Assembly (NCBI GenBank): GCA_963769045.1
Contig: CAVYKK010000026.1
Coordinates: forward strand, 62,001-126,000
DNA from: Methanocella_A sp963769045
Lineage (GTDB): Archaea > Halobacteriota > Methanocellia > Methanocellales > Methanocellaceae
DNA: 64,000 bases
Direction of reading: 5' to 3'
Made by a program: the position numbers and the translations under genes
In this document: positions 26,141 to 35,089 of the stretch, piece by piece
Numbering within the stretch: the stretch's first letter is position 1
Layout: each line of letters opens with the position of its first letter
Notes under the pieces: generated by a model
Database searches by the model: none
What the model was told of the DNA's origin: nothing
The model's input: only the letters and a program-made list of their open reading frames with translations

Positions 26141-26398
26141 CTAGTACAGATAGGTCATCAACATACTGTCATCGACTTCGTCGATGTACCTCGCCTGCGT
26201 GGCCGAGACATACAGGAAATTATCCCCGACGGCTATCTTGATATCATTGGGCTTAGGGCGCTTGATAGCGGTAGGCAGCAGTATGGCGCCGCCACAGGAC
26301 GTGCACACCCGGTAGTCCCGCTTCTGCTCTTTGATAAAACTGACAATTTTATCGCTTATACGTAAGCTCTTCAAATGATCACCGCAATCAGGTAACAT
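26141..26398 (-). CDS. hypothetical protein with CTSCGG motif
   Basis: An 85-residue protein (ISDKIVSFIKEQKRDYRVCTSCGGAILLPTAIKRPKPNDIKIAVGDNFLYVSATQARYI) with one CXXC knuckle and a beta-rich C-terminus. I start it at ATG 26398, because TTTAAATT about 22 bases upstream fits a leaderless transcript; the frame extends to 26458. It runs into the archease gene direction but with a 42-bp gap. Family not recognised. Confidence 0.55.
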   Translation of the reverse strand: MLPDCGDHLKSLRISDKIVSFIKEQKRDYRVCTSCGGAILLPTAIKRPKPNDIKIAVGDNFLYVSATQARYIDEVDDSMLMTYLY

Positions 26399-26617
26399 TT
26401 GAATTACGCTGGGGGAATTTAAACTTGTCGGCAGAACGGCATGGCGCCTATTATACAAGCTCTTTTAATATTGGGCAGGTTATGAAAAATGCCAGCCAGC
26501 TCCGGAAAGGCCTTGTGAAGACGATCGGTTTACTTCGAATGATAATACTTTCAATAAGCTATCGATCATGGCTTATAACACGTCTGAACATATTCATTAG
26601 TACGAAGGTATGCCAGA

Positions 26618-28702
26618 ATGATCGACAGGAAATTGTTACATGAAACGCTGGAACAACATTTTGGCTATAAGACCTTCCGGCCGTTCCAGGAAGAGATCAT
26701 TACAGATATTTCTGAGGGACATGACGTTCTGGCCATCATCGCCACCGGGGGAGGAAAATCCCTCTGCTACCAGCTCCCGGCGCTCCTGTCGGGCGGCGTC
26801 ACCATCGTCGTATCGCCCCTGATATCGCTGATGAAAGACCAGGTCGATGACCTGGTGGCCAACGGGATTGCTGCGGCTACGCTGAACAGCTCGATGAGCA
26901 TCCACGATATCCGGTCGGTAGAGCGTGATTTGCTGGCGGGGATAATCCGCGTGATCTACATATCCCCTGAAAAGGTCACGCAGGAGACGTTTTTACAGTT
27001 CCTGGAAAAGCTGAACGTGAAACTGATCGCGGTCGACGAGGCCCATTGCATTTCGATGTGGGGCCATCAGTTCAGGCCCGAGTACAGGAAATTATCTTTA
27101 CTTAAAGCTCGTTTCCCCGGCATTCCCCTCATCGCCCTGACCGCTTCGGCAATACCGGAAGTCAGGGACGATATCGTCAACCAGCTCAAGCTGGTATCCC
27201 CTAAAAGGTACGTGGGCAGCTTCAACAGGAAAAACCTGTCGTACAGGATCATGGACAAAAAGGGCGCGCTGCCGCAGATCATCGGCTATGTCTGCGGCCA
27301 CAGGGGTATGTCCGGCATCATCTACTGCCTGCAGAAGCGGACCACGGAAGAGGTCGCTGAGAAGCTGCAGAAAGCCGGCATCAGGGCGCTCCCTTATCAT
27401 GCGGACCTGTCTGACACGGTACGCTCGGCGACCCAGGATAAGTTCGTCAAGGACAACGTAGACGTGATCTGCGCGACTGTCGCTTTCGGGATGGGCATCG
27501 ACAAGCCGGACGTCCGCTATGTCATCCACTATGACATGCCCAAGACCCTGGAATCCTATTACCAGGAGACCGGCCGCGCCGGGAGAGACGGCGAGCCCAG
27601 CGACTGCATAGTGTTTTATTCTGCAGCCGATGCCATGAGGCTCAAAAGCCTGATCGAACGCGAGTTCGACGATGACCGGCTCAATAACATAGCGCTGCAG
27701 AAATGGCGCTCCATGATGGACTACTGCGAGACACATCTGTGCAGGAGAGCCTATTTGCTGAACTATTTCGGAGAGCAATATGGCGAGTCACTCTGCGGTG
27801 GCTGCGATAACTGCCTGAACCCCCGGGAGACGATCGACGGAAACGAGATCGCCAGGAAGATCGTCACCTGCATATCGAACCTGAGAGGCAAGTTCGGAGT
27901 CAACCATATTGCCGATATTATCAGCGGATCGTCGGGCAAGAAAATATTCGAGTATAACCACGAGCGTAACCCTGCCTATAATACTGGCAGGCCGTATACG
28001 AAAACGCAATGGATAATCTTTATCAAAGAGCTGGTCCGGATGGGGTATCTCTCCGTTGCCGGAGACAAATACCCGGTCATCGTGCTAAATGAGAAATGCA
28101 TGGAGATCATCGACAATACGGTGCAGATACGCCTGACGAAACCGGCTGACGTACCGGTTGTGACGACGCAGAAGGCCGATGACAGATACGACGCTAAACT
28201 GTTCCAGGTATTGAGGGAGGTAAGGAAAAGGATCGCCGACGCTAACGGCTGGCCGCCGTATGTCGTCTTCCACGATACCGCATTAAAGGAGATGGCGAGG
28301 TCATACCCGTGCACGGACGAAGACTTCTCGGGCATAACAGGAGTGGGCAGGAAAAAGCTCGAAAATTTCGGCGGTGAGTTCATCGCCGTTATCCAGGAAT
28401 ATGTCGACGCCGAAGGCATAAAAAAGACAGAGCATCAGTCAACAGTAAAACCTGCAAAGGTACAGCCTGCTGCCAGTATCAGAGAGCGGGAAGATGTTAC
28501 GTTTTACACGTATGAAACGGCCGTAAAGCCGGTACCTGCAAATCTATCGGTGATACAGGCGGACGAAAAGCTGGCCGAAGACGCAATTGAGCTACAAAAG
28601 CGCGTGGATCAGCTGAGCAAAGAGCTGGAAAGCGCTAAGAAATCGCTGGACGACGCCATGAAAAAGCTAAAGCATGCAGAGATCGCAGGCACCAATCAAT
28701 GA
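26618..28702 (+). CDS. recQ: RecQ-family DNA helicase
   Basis: 3'-5' DNA helicase for replication-fork and recombination processing. Motif I is ATGGGKSLCYQLP, motif Ia VSPLISLMKDQV, motif II DEAHCIS, and the RecQ aromatic-rich loop reads SMWGHQFRPEY where bacterial RecQ has SQWGHDFRPEY. Motif V/VI is GMGIDKPDVRYVIHYDMP...YYQETGRAGRDG. The RQC zinc site (CETHLCRR, CGGCDNC) and winged helix follow. An HRDC domain contains FSGITGVGRKKLENFG. The last 60 residues add a coiled coil (LQKRVDQLSKELESAKKSLDDAMKKL), unusual for RecQ. 694 residues. Confidence 0.93.
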   Translation: MIDRKLLHETLEQHFGYKTFRPFQEEIITDISEGHDVLAIIATGGGKSLCYQLPALLSGGVTIVVSPLISLMKDQVDDLVANGIAAATLNSSMSIHDIRSVERDLLAGIIRVIYISPEKVTQETFLQFLEKLNVKLIAVDEAHCISMWGHQFRPEYRKLSLLKARFPGIPLIALTASAIPEVRDDIVNQLKLVSPKRYVGSFNRKNLSYRIMDKKGALPQIIGYVCGHRGMSGIIYCLQKRTTEEVAEKLQKAGIRALPYHADLSDTVRSATQDKFVKDNVDVICATVAFGMGIDKPDVRYVIHYDMPKTLESYYQETGRAGRDGEPSDCIVFYSAADAMRLKSLIEREFDDDRLNNIALQKWRSMMDYCETHLCRRAYLLNYFGEQYGESLCGGCDNCLNPRETIDGNEIARKIVTCISNLRGKFGVNHIADIISGSSGKKIFEYNHERNPAYNTGRPYTKTQWIIFIKELVRMGYLSVAGDKYPVIVLNEKCMEIIDNTVQIRLTKPADVPVVTTQKADDRYDAKLFQVLREVRKRIADANGWPPYVVFHDTALKEMARSYPCTDEDFSGITGVGRKKLENFGGEFIAVIQEYVDAEGIKKTEHQSTVKPAKVQPAASIREREDVTFYTYETAVKPVPANLSVIQADEKLAEDAIELQKRVDQLSKELESAKKSLDDAMKKLKHAEIAGTNQ

Positions 28703-28893
28703 CATGTGGATCGATACGTCTAATCGGATTGTGCCACCGCCGCTATTCAGGCCTCGATACGCCTTCTGCCAGAAAACGCCCGGGAAATTGATTATTACTG
28801 CCCCGATTGGACCGATCGGTCTTTATTTTGCATTTAGAGGGGAGAACAAATATTAATACTTATAAAAGCAATTATACGAAGCGGTAGAGACAT

Positions 28894-30954
28894 TTGCCGA
28901 AGGCGACAGACGGCAAGACCCTTTACGCTCATTCGTGTGGTGATGATGTGGCGGAATATCCAAGTGCGAGCTGGAACCAGCAGAGATTGAACGAAGCGCT
29001 CAAGAGCACCGACGTGTTAACCAGGATCGGCGCCATCCGGGCCGTGCAGGAAGCCCCGAGGGACGAGTACGTCCAGGCCCTGTGCGAGACGCTGGACGAT
29101 CCCGACCGGCTGGTGCGCACCAACGCGGCCATCGCGCTGGGTAAGGCAAAGAGCCCGCAGGCCGTCATCCCGCTGATCCGCCACACTGTCTCTGACCCGG
29201 ACACGGAAGTACAGTCCTACGCGCTCTGGGCATACCGCCAGATCGACTACGCCAAAGGCTCGCCACAGCTGGTCGAGCTGCTGATCTCCAGCGATAACCT
29301 GGCCATGATACGGTTCGCGGCCAACGAGATCAGGCAGAAGACCGACCTGAAGGCTATCGAGGCAATCATTCAGCGGTTCCAGAGCCGGCAGATGTATACC
29401 TGGAACGACCTGGACCTCAGGGCGATCGACGCGCTTTACGAGATTGGCAACATCACCGTCGAGCCGCTGGTCAAGAGCCTGGACGACCAGGACGCGAGGG
29501 TGCAGGTCAACGCGATTTACGCGTTGGGCCGCATAGGCGACGAACGGGCGGTCGCGCCACTGGCAGCCCATATCGCGCCGGCGAACGTCGAGATACGGTC
29601 GAGGATCAGCGACGCGCTGATCAAGATCGGCCGGCCGGCGATCCCGGAGCTTCTCAAGCTGATCGAGAACAACGACAGGGATATCAGGTGGATAGCGGCG
29701 TATACGCTGGGCAACATCGGCGAGGACACCGAGGCGCCGCTGCTGAAGGCCCTGCAGGCACGGGGCGAAAAGTCCGGCGAAGACCTCATTTATGCGCTCG
29801 GCCTGGCCGGCGGCAAAAGCTCGTTTGCCCCGCTGTACGCGATCTACGGTTCGACGAAGGACGACAGTGTCAGGGCATGGGCAACCATCGGCCTGGCGAC
29901 ACTCGTATCCCGTCTCTATCAGGGTATTGCGGACAACAGGCAGGTCGGACAGTTCATGGACACCCTGGGCGAACAGCTGAAGCCGCATATGCTGCTGGAC
30001 AGCGACACACTGATGCGGCTTGGCAAGATTTACGTGGTCCGATCGTTAGAGATGCCTCCGGGGCAGTTCACCGGCAATGCTACGGTAGCAGTGAAATGCT
30101 TCGACCTCTCGCTCATCGAGCAGGAGAACATGCTGGCACGTGCTTACCGGCTCTTCTTCAGCTCCTACCTGAAACTGATGACCTCCAAGTCGCCGGAGAT
30201 CATGAACTACATCGAAAAGGACTTCGCCGACCTGAAGAAGGATGCGGAGAAGGCCGAGCATAAGAAAGAGATCATGCTCGTGACCAAAGACATCCTCGCA
30301 GTGCTGCGAAACGCCTACAGCGACCGGAACTTCAACTTCGCCGGACAGTTCAGGGACTATGCCGAACTGTGCATGTCGATCGAGCGGTTCCTGCCCGAGG
30401 AGACGCTGCCGAAAGAGGAAGCGAAGAAGCTGAGCCAGAAAGAGATCGCCAAGCTGCACTCCGACGTGGAGATCGTGCAGGGCAAGATCACCACGCTGAT
30501 CGATCGGCTAGGGGCAACAGGGGACGACGATGCCACGGCGCAGGCGCTGCGGCTGTCCACCGAGATGGCCAAGATCGACACGGGAGCTTACAGCGACTAT
30601 CGCATCGCCGAGTCCTGCCTGCGGAACATCGCAACAAGGATGAAGGTGTCTGCCGAAGAAAAATCCGACTTATACTACAAGATCCTGATGATTGCCAGGA
30701 GCGGCCTGTCGCAGGTGGAGATCGTGATCGACCAGATGCTGAAAAGCCTGGCGCCCGCACCTGCAGCCGAAGAGAAAACACCTGTCGTGGAGCCCGCGAA
30801 AGAAAAGCCCACACAGAAGCGGTCGCACCTCGTGGAGTACGTCATCATCGCGGTCCTGGTCATCCTGATCGTGACGGTAGGCGTCATTGCGCTGAACAAG
30901 CTGGGCTACATCACATTGCCGTTCAAGTTCCCGGTTTCATGGCTGAACCGGTAA
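28894..30954 (+). CDS. HEAT-repeat protein with C-terminal membrane anchor
   Basis: A 686-residue protein. Residues 25-330 are HEAT/PBS-lyase-like repeats (VRTNAAIALGKAKSPQAVIPLIRH, RVQVNAIYALGRIGDERAVAPLAAH). A helical middle region follows, then one hydrophobic helix near the end (YVIIAVLVILIVTVGVIAL) and a short tail. This suggests a tail-anchored scaffold facing the cytoplasm. The start is a TTG at 28894 near a TATAAAAG box (28859-28866); the true start could be slightly downstream. Partners are unknown and the flanks are non-operonic. Confidence 0.7.
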   Translation: MPKATDGKTLYAHSCGDDVAEYPSASWNQQRLNEALKSTDVLTRIGAIRAVQEAPRDEYVQALCETLDDPDRLVRTNAAIALGKAKSPQAVIPLIRHTVSDPDTEVQSYALWAYRQIDYAKGSPQLVELLISSDNLAMIRFAANEIRQKTDLKAIEAIIQRFQSRQMYTWNDLDLRAIDALYEIGNITVEPLVKSLDDQDARVQVNAIYALGRIGDERAVAPLAAHIAPANVEIRSRISDALIKIGRPAIPELLKLIENNDRDIRWIAAYTLGNIGEDTEAPLLKALQARGEKSGEDLIYALGLAGGKSSFAPLYAIYGSTKDDSVRAWATIGLATLVSRLYQGIADNRQVGQFMDTLGEQLKPHMLLDSDTLMRLGKIYVVRSLEMPPGQFTGNATVAVKCFDLSLIEQENMLARAYRLFFSSYLKLMTSKSPEIMNYIEKDFADLKKDAEKAEHKKEIMLVTKDILAVLRNAYSDRNFNFAGQFRDYAELCMSIERFLPEETLPKEEAKKLSQKEIAKLHSDVEIVQGKITTLIDRLGATGDDDATAQALRLSTEMAKIDTGAYSDYRIAESCLRNIATRMKVSAEEKSDLYYKILMIARSGLSQVEIVIDQMLKSLAPAPAAEEKTPVVEPAKEKPTQKRSHLVEYVIIAVLVILIVTVGVIALNKLGYITLPFKFPVSWLNR

Positions 30955-31166
30955 TGTTATTTTATTTGTTACTGCGATTTTTCGATACGTTTTCTACATG
31001 TTAAGTCATAGTTAACCTTGGCGCCCTCAAGAAAAACTGTTATGAATCGGCGACCGCAAAGCCTGCCAGTCTTTACGTGCGCGCGCGAGCGCCCCTGCGG
31101 CCTGCAACGATGCCCTGCCCGTTTTTCATCATCTTATGCCTGACCAGGGCTTCGGTCATCCGCCGA

Positions 31167-31295
31167 CTCCTGGCTACCCGGCGCCCCTGTCAGGCCTGAC
31201 AGGGGTCACATAGCCATGACATAGCTTGCGTTGCCATCATTGCTCAGGCATAGCGACCCCAGTCACGATCGCCAAGGGCGCCGGGTAGCCAGGAG
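31167..31295. repeat. inverted-repeat element with internal palindrome
   Basis: Outer arms of 19 bp are perfectly inverted (31167-31185 and 31277-31295; CTCCTGGCTACCCGGCGCC type). Between them lies a perfect 22-bp palindrome (31184-31205). Embedded are two copies of a 36-bp repeat (31180-31215 and 31247-31282) shared with the element at 42.8-43.1 kb. The whole 404-bp gap 30955-31358 has no gene and also holds a GCGCGCGC motif at 31077-31093. This looks like a non-autonomous or structural repeat. Confidence 0.65.
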
Positions 31296-31358
31296 CGCCA
31301 GGGATATTTGGAAAAGGCAAACTGATGCGTGTCGATAATTGAGTCGGGAAAGTAAAAA

Positions 31359-31913
31359 TTATTTATTTTTCCTCATTACCACGTACACCGTGACTATCGT
31401 CAGCCCTATCAGCGCGCAGAAACTCGTCATGCCCGGGGAGGGCATGGGTGAGGACGAGGGTACTGGCGATGGCGATGGCGAAGCTGTCGGCGCAGGAGAG
31501 GGCGTGGGCGACGGTGTCGCTACAGGCGTCCAGTCCGTGGCATTCGACGGTATCGCTACGTTGGCTGTGGCCGTGCCTGCGGTCACGTTGACGATAGCGA
31601 AGTACGAGTTGTTATCATGCACCGCCTCGAGGTAGTAGATGCCGAACGGTACCTTGTAGAACGTATATGTCCCGGGCGCAGCCCTGGTATAATCCCATTC
31701 GACCGGCTGCGGGTTCTGGTCGTCGGGCAACGGCACGATGCCGGCTTTCCCGCCTGTCTCGAAGTCATAGTAGTACAGCGTGACAACCGTGCCTTTCACG
31801 TTACCCAGGTCGACCGGCGACTGTACCGGAGTCTGCGCTACAGACGGCATGATCATGAAAGCAAACAGCATAAAAAAGATGAAAAATGTCTTTACTACCC
31901 TGTGAAGGCCCAT
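31359..31913 (-). CDS. secreted protein with C-terminal membrane anchor
   Basis: A 184-residue exported protein. The signal peptide (FFIFFMLFAFMIMPSVAQ) is followed by a beta-sandwich resembling carboxypeptidase-regulatory-like domains (GNVKGTVVTLYYYDFETGGKAG, APGTYTFYKVPFGIYYLEAVHDNNSYFAIVNVTAGT). Then comes a Pro/Ser/Thr linker (TPSPTPSPAPTASPSPSP) and a final helix ending in MRKNK. It is a typical archaeal surface protein tethered by its C-terminus. Ligand unknown. Confidence 0.7.
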   Translation of the reverse strand: MGLHRVVKTFFIFFMLFAFMIMPSVAQTPVQSPVDLGNVKGTVVTLYYYDFETGGKAGIVPLPDDQNPQPVEWDYTRAAPGTYTFYKVPFGIYYLEAVHDNNSYFAIVNVTAGTATANVAIPSNATDWTPVATPSPTPSPAPTASPSPSPVPSSSPMPSPGMTSFCALIGLTIVTVYVVMRKNK

Positions 31914-32034
31914 GTGACGACCACCAGTATGAAAGGGGCGCCTGCGGGCGATAAATACTTTGCCCTGCGCCCTCTTTCAGGCCCGGTTGATCGCCATTGC
32001 CACAGCTTTACGGTCACCGCTATAAGGCGACTGC

Positions 32035-32184
32035 CTACATCGGGTAGACCGAACTGGTAGCGTCCTTGTCACAGACGCACTCTTTCGGCGGACGGTTGCA
32101 TCCCGAGCACTCGTTCCGGACGACCGATGCGCCACAGGTCTGACATGCAGTCATGTCGCAGGATTCTTCTTTTTTGTCTGCCAT
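32035..32184 (-). CDS. 49-residue zinc-ribbon protein
   Basis: A short gene starting ATG 32184 and ending TAG 32035. Cysteine pairs occur in ACQTCGAS, CSGCNRP and ECVC, with two more upstream (SCDMTAC). Spacing resembles the 55-residue protein at 8993-9160, so the two are likely paralogues. Function unknown. Confidence 0.55.
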   Translation of the reverse strand: MADKKEESCDMTACQTCGASVVRNECSGCNRPPKECVCDKDATSSVYPM

Positions 32185-32290
32185 ATGAAACACCAAGTCT
32201 GGTTTTCGGGGCAGAATATTTAATGGTAAGCCGGGAAATGAGCAAAAAACGGATAGCGTCGGTTGCAGTTAGTATTTGCCACAATAAAAA

Positions 32291-32379
32291 TGGCGCTGAG
32301 GGAGGGATTTGAACCCGCGAGAGACTTGCGCCTCACCAGCTCTCAAGGCTGGCGCCGTAGACCACTTGGCTACCTCAGC
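32291..32379 (-). tRNA. tRNA-Ser (anticodon TGA)
   Basis: A class II tRNA with a long variable arm. The acceptor starts GCTGAGG and ends CTCAGC with discriminator G. The anticodon stem CCAGC/GCTGG encloses CTTGAGA (anticodon TGA). The T-arm has GGGTTCAAATCCC. The terminal CCA is encoded (32293-32291). Confidence 0.95.
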
Positions 32380-32518
32380 ATAAACATATGCGTAATGACA
32401 GATCATGCCACCGCGCCAGACTCTTACACGTTATGCAGCCATATATTTTTTTCCGTTATGCCCGGCTACCGCAGGCTGGTGAAAGCTTAAATATTCGCCG
32501 GAGTATAGGACTTGTATC

Positions 32519-32947
32519 ATGGCGGTTCGCTTCATCGTAGGCTGTGGCGCTGTTGTCATTGGCAAAGACAAGAAGCTGCTGATGGTCAGGCAGGAGGTTG
32601 GCTACTGGGCTGGCAAGTGGATTTTCCCCGGCGGCAAGCTGGAGATGGGCGAGACGCTCGAAGCTGCGGCACACCGCGAGGTACTGGAGGAGACAGGCTG
32701 TTTTTTTGAGACTGTCCGGCAGATCGGCGCATATGTCTCATATGACCCGGATACCACCTTTGATAAGCAAGTAGTGCTGGTATACTACCTCGGCAATTAC
32801 TCACATGGCAAGCTCATCGTGGGGGAAGGCGTGACCGACTCGGGCTGGTTCAGCGAGGATGAGATCGGGACCATGGCAGCGAAAGGCGAAGTGCCCGCCA
32901 TCCTGCTGAAAGTCATGAAAGAAGCACTCTACGAGCAATCGGCATAA
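32519..32947 (+). CDS. Nudix hydrolase
   Basis: A 142-residue Nudix enzyme that hydrolyses a nucleoside diphosphate linked to another moiety. The Nudix box is complete: GGKLEMGETLEAAAHREVLEETG, with the Mg-binding REVLEE. The N-terminal strand (FIVGCGAVVIGKDKKLLMVRQ) and WIFPGG are typical of MutT/ADP-ribose pyrophosphatase-like members; the exact substrate cannot be assigned. The region 32390-32518 upstream is short and AT-rich. Convergent with the MC1 gene. Confidence 0.92.
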   Translation: MAVRFIVGCGAVVIGKDKKLLMVRQEVGYWAGKWIFPGGKLEMGETLEAAAHREVLEETGCFFETVRQIGAYVSYDPDTTFDKQVVLVYYLGNYSHGKLIVGEGVTDSGWFSEDEIGTMAAKGEVPAILLKVMKEALYEQSA

Positions 32948-33179
32948 AACCAGTAAATGGGTATGCCCGCCCGGCGAACGCTCGCGCGTGCGCAGATTGC
33001 CGAAGTCCGGACTTACGACGACTGACAGCCCGACAACTACCGTAGCCAGCCGGATATGTGAAAAGTCGATAGAGAATGGAATTGTTAAAGAGACTGATAA
33101 AATAAAAGATCGGAATGCTGCCAGCATTCACTGGAATGCTGCACATTCCGCTATGAGGGTAATTCGCGCTTTAGGCTAT

Positions 33180-33554
33180 TTACTTCTTGCCCTTCTTCTC
33201 GCCGGCCTTCTTGGGCAGCTTGAAGAACGACTTGTCGTTGCGCTCGAGCTTGACGAACTGGAGCTGGGCGGTTCCGAGCTTCTCTACGTTCGCCTTAAAG
33301 ATCTTGCCCCTGTTCTTCTTGGCTGCGTCCTGGATCCAGGCCGGAGCGTTCTTCGGTACGGGTACAAGCTCGCGCTTTCCAACGAAGTAGTGAAGCTTCT
33401 TGGTGCCCTTCTCCCTGAGGACGATGTTGCCAATGCCGCGGTTAGCGACCTTGAGTGCAGCGTCCCTCGGCTGTGCACCGCTGAAAGTCCCAATCTCTTC
33501 ACCCTTTTCATTGATCAATCCAAAATTTCTCTTTTCCCTGCCTTCAGTTGCCAT
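33180..33554 (-). CDS. MC1-type non-histone chromosomal protein
   Basis: A DNA-bending architectural protein of the methanogen MC1 family. The core matches RNFGLINEKGEEIGTFSGAQPRDAALKVANRG, then LREKGTKKLHYFVGKRELVPVPKNAPAWI. MC1 is about 93 residues; this one has 124, with an extra basic tail (LQFVKLERNDKSFFKLPKKAGEKKGKK) and a longer insertion after the PAW motif. It probably compacts or bends chromosomal DNA. The promoter lies in the AT-rich 33555-33660 region. Confidence 0.9.
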   Translation of the reverse strand: MATEGREKRNFGLINEKGEEIGTFSGAQPRDAALKVANRGIGNIVLREKGTKKLHYFVGKRELVPVPKNAPAWIQDAAKKNRGKIFKANVEKLGTAQLQFVKLERNDKSFFKLPKKAGEKKGKK

Positions 33555-33877
33555 TTATAATCACTCTCTGTCTAAGTAATTATAGACTGAATTACTGAAC
33601 GATATACGTAGATATAAATGTTTTGGTGGTTACCAAAAAATCTGTTGAATATTACATATTATATCAAAGAATCCATATATCTAGTGTTAATTGATTATCG
33701 GCTTACGGGCGGTGAGACGTGAAGAATAATAAAAATTGATGCCCCTGTATCATAAAGACCAAATATTGTAGCCTCAGCCTGATAAGGCATGTAGCGGGTT
33801 TAAATACAAATCGATGCCAGTGAAAAAGGAAACGTTTATATAATGCCATAAATAGCTTATATATAATGCTTGCGCCA
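33555..33877. promoter_or_regulatory. AT-rich region upstream of the MC1 gene
   Basis: 323 bp with no credible ORF between the MC1 start and the end of the methyltransferase gene. A GTCT...AGAC inverted pair flanks an AAGTAATTAT core near 33570-33588. Long A/T stretches lie near 33605-33680, consistent with the strong promoter expected for an abundant DNA-binding protein. A GATAAGGCAT phrase near 33781 echoes the start of the CACAGAG repeats. Confidence 0.4.
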
Positions 33878-34834
33878 TCACCGATCGGCATTTTTTACCG
33901 CGACAAAGGCCCAGCTGTCGTAAATGCTGTCTTTTTGCCTGTTGTCGATGACCTCACCGTCTGTACCCATCGACGCAAAGCATTTCTGCATGAAATCCAT
34001 CTCCTCCTTCTGGTTGACGGTAAAAAGCAGGAGACCGCCGTCGTTTGTCATGCGGAGCGCTTCCTCGAAAATTTTTCGCCAGACCGGCTTGTTGAACTCG
34101 TAGATGGTCCCCAGCATAAAGCCGACCACGCTGCCGAATTGCCCCAGGCCGTACTGCGTAAGGCGCATCGCGTCGATCACCATGGCGCTCTCCGGCTGCA
34201 GCGTGCCGTGGTAAAGGCCGTTACATACGGCGCATTTGTCATTGTCGACCGAGAGGACGCTGCGGAAAATACCATTCAGCGGCCGGGTAGACATCCCGTT
34301 GCCGCAGCAGATCTCCAGCGCATCGATCGATCCAATATCCATGCCGTGTTTCTTCGCCTGTGCACGGACCAGCGTCCCGATACGACGGTCGCGATCGCCG
34401 TTGACGGCGAACGACAGCGGCTCGACATCCTTCGTGCAGTCGCAAAGCGCCCGTTCCACAAGGCTCACGGACAGGTATTCCCGCAACGCTTCCCGTAATC
34501 GCGGACCGTCGACCTTACGGCTTTTAGATGAAGCGACCACGCCCGAGCCCAACAGGCTGGTAGCCATCAACTCCGTCTGCCTCCGGGCAGGCGGCGCATG
34601 CGGGTACGGCACCAGGAACCAGAAATCGCCATCGGGATGCCTGTTCTGAAATGCCACGCCCGGCATGTCTCCCTTCCGGTCGCTGATCTTCAGCGCGGCC
34701 GGCACTGCGCCTTCCGGCAGACTGCGCAGCTTATCCATATAATCTAGAGATTTCAGGTTCAGCTCGAGGCCCTCGAAGCTGCCCTCGATCAAAAAGACGT
34801 CCCCGTCGACTTTCAACAGCTCGTTGAGGAGCAT
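33878..34834 (-). CDS. SAM-dependent methyltransferase-like protein
   Basis: A 318-residue protein. The C-terminal half is a class I methyltransferase fold: motif I IDALEICCGNGMSTRPL, then SVLSVDNDKCAVCNGLYHGT, a hydrophobic strand (GSVVGFMLGTIYEF) and MTNDGGLLLFTVNQKEEMDF. Motif I has CCGNG in place of the common GxGxG. The N-terminal 130 residues are not recognised. Substrate unknown. The ATG is close to the hairpin repeat at 34879-35033. Confidence 0.7.
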   Translation of the reverse strand: MLLNELLKVDGDVFLIEGSFEGLELNLKSLDYMDKLRSLPEGAVPAALKISDRKGDMPGVAFQNRHPDGDFWFLVPYPHAPPARRQTELMATSLLGSGVVASSKSRKVDGPRLREALREYLSVSLVERALCDCTKDVEPLSFAVNGDRDRRIGTLVRAQAKKHGMDIGSIDALEICCGNGMSTRPLNGIFRSVLSVDNDKCAVCNGLYHGTLQPESAMVIDAMRLTQYGLGQFGSVVGFMLGTIYEFNKPVWRKIFEEALRMTNDGGLLLFTVNQKEEMDFMQKCFASMGTDGEVIDNRQKDSIYDSWAFVAVKNADR

Positions 34835-34878
34835 AACCTGTAATCCGTGCCAGACTGTATTATACCTTCTGCTTTTTG

Positions 34879-35033
34879 AAGGTCACGGAGGTTTCAAGAG
34901 GTCGCAGAGATCAGCACAGAGGACGTTTTTAGAAGATGACTGCGGGAAAGTCTTTTCCTTAAAAACCCTCTGTGTCGTCCTCTGTGACCTCTGTGCAAAG
35001 CTCTGCGACCTCTCGCAAACCTCCGTGACCTCC
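34879..35033. repeat. large inverted repeat of CACAGAG/GGTCACGGAGG units
   Basis: The left arm (about 34880-34925) and right arm (about 34966-35033) are inverted: both read AGGTCACGGAGGTTT, then GAGGTCGCAGAG and CACAGAGG, with small differences between blocks. The loop is AT-richer. Such an arrangement can form an extended hairpin of about 150 nt. It fills the divergent gap between the methyltransferase gene and the regulator at 35090 and shares the CACAGAG unit with repeats at 17.6 and 53.7 kb. Confidence 0.6.
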
Positions 35034-35089
35034 AGATTTCAGAAATTGATATAATCACCCAGATTAAATAATAAGTAGGAGACGCGAGC

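Noticed and set aside
29017..29988. 323-codon frame antisense to the HEAT-repeat gene
   Set aside because: It mirrors the repeat structure of the sense gene and has no motif of its own.
32069..32284. 71-codon minus-strand frame
   Set aside because: It overlaps the better-supported 49-residue zinc-ribbon gene and runs through AT-rich promoter DNA.
34879..35033. CACAGAG repeats considered as a CRISPR array
   Set aside because: Units are short, inverted rather than direct with unique spacers, and there are no cas genes nearby.
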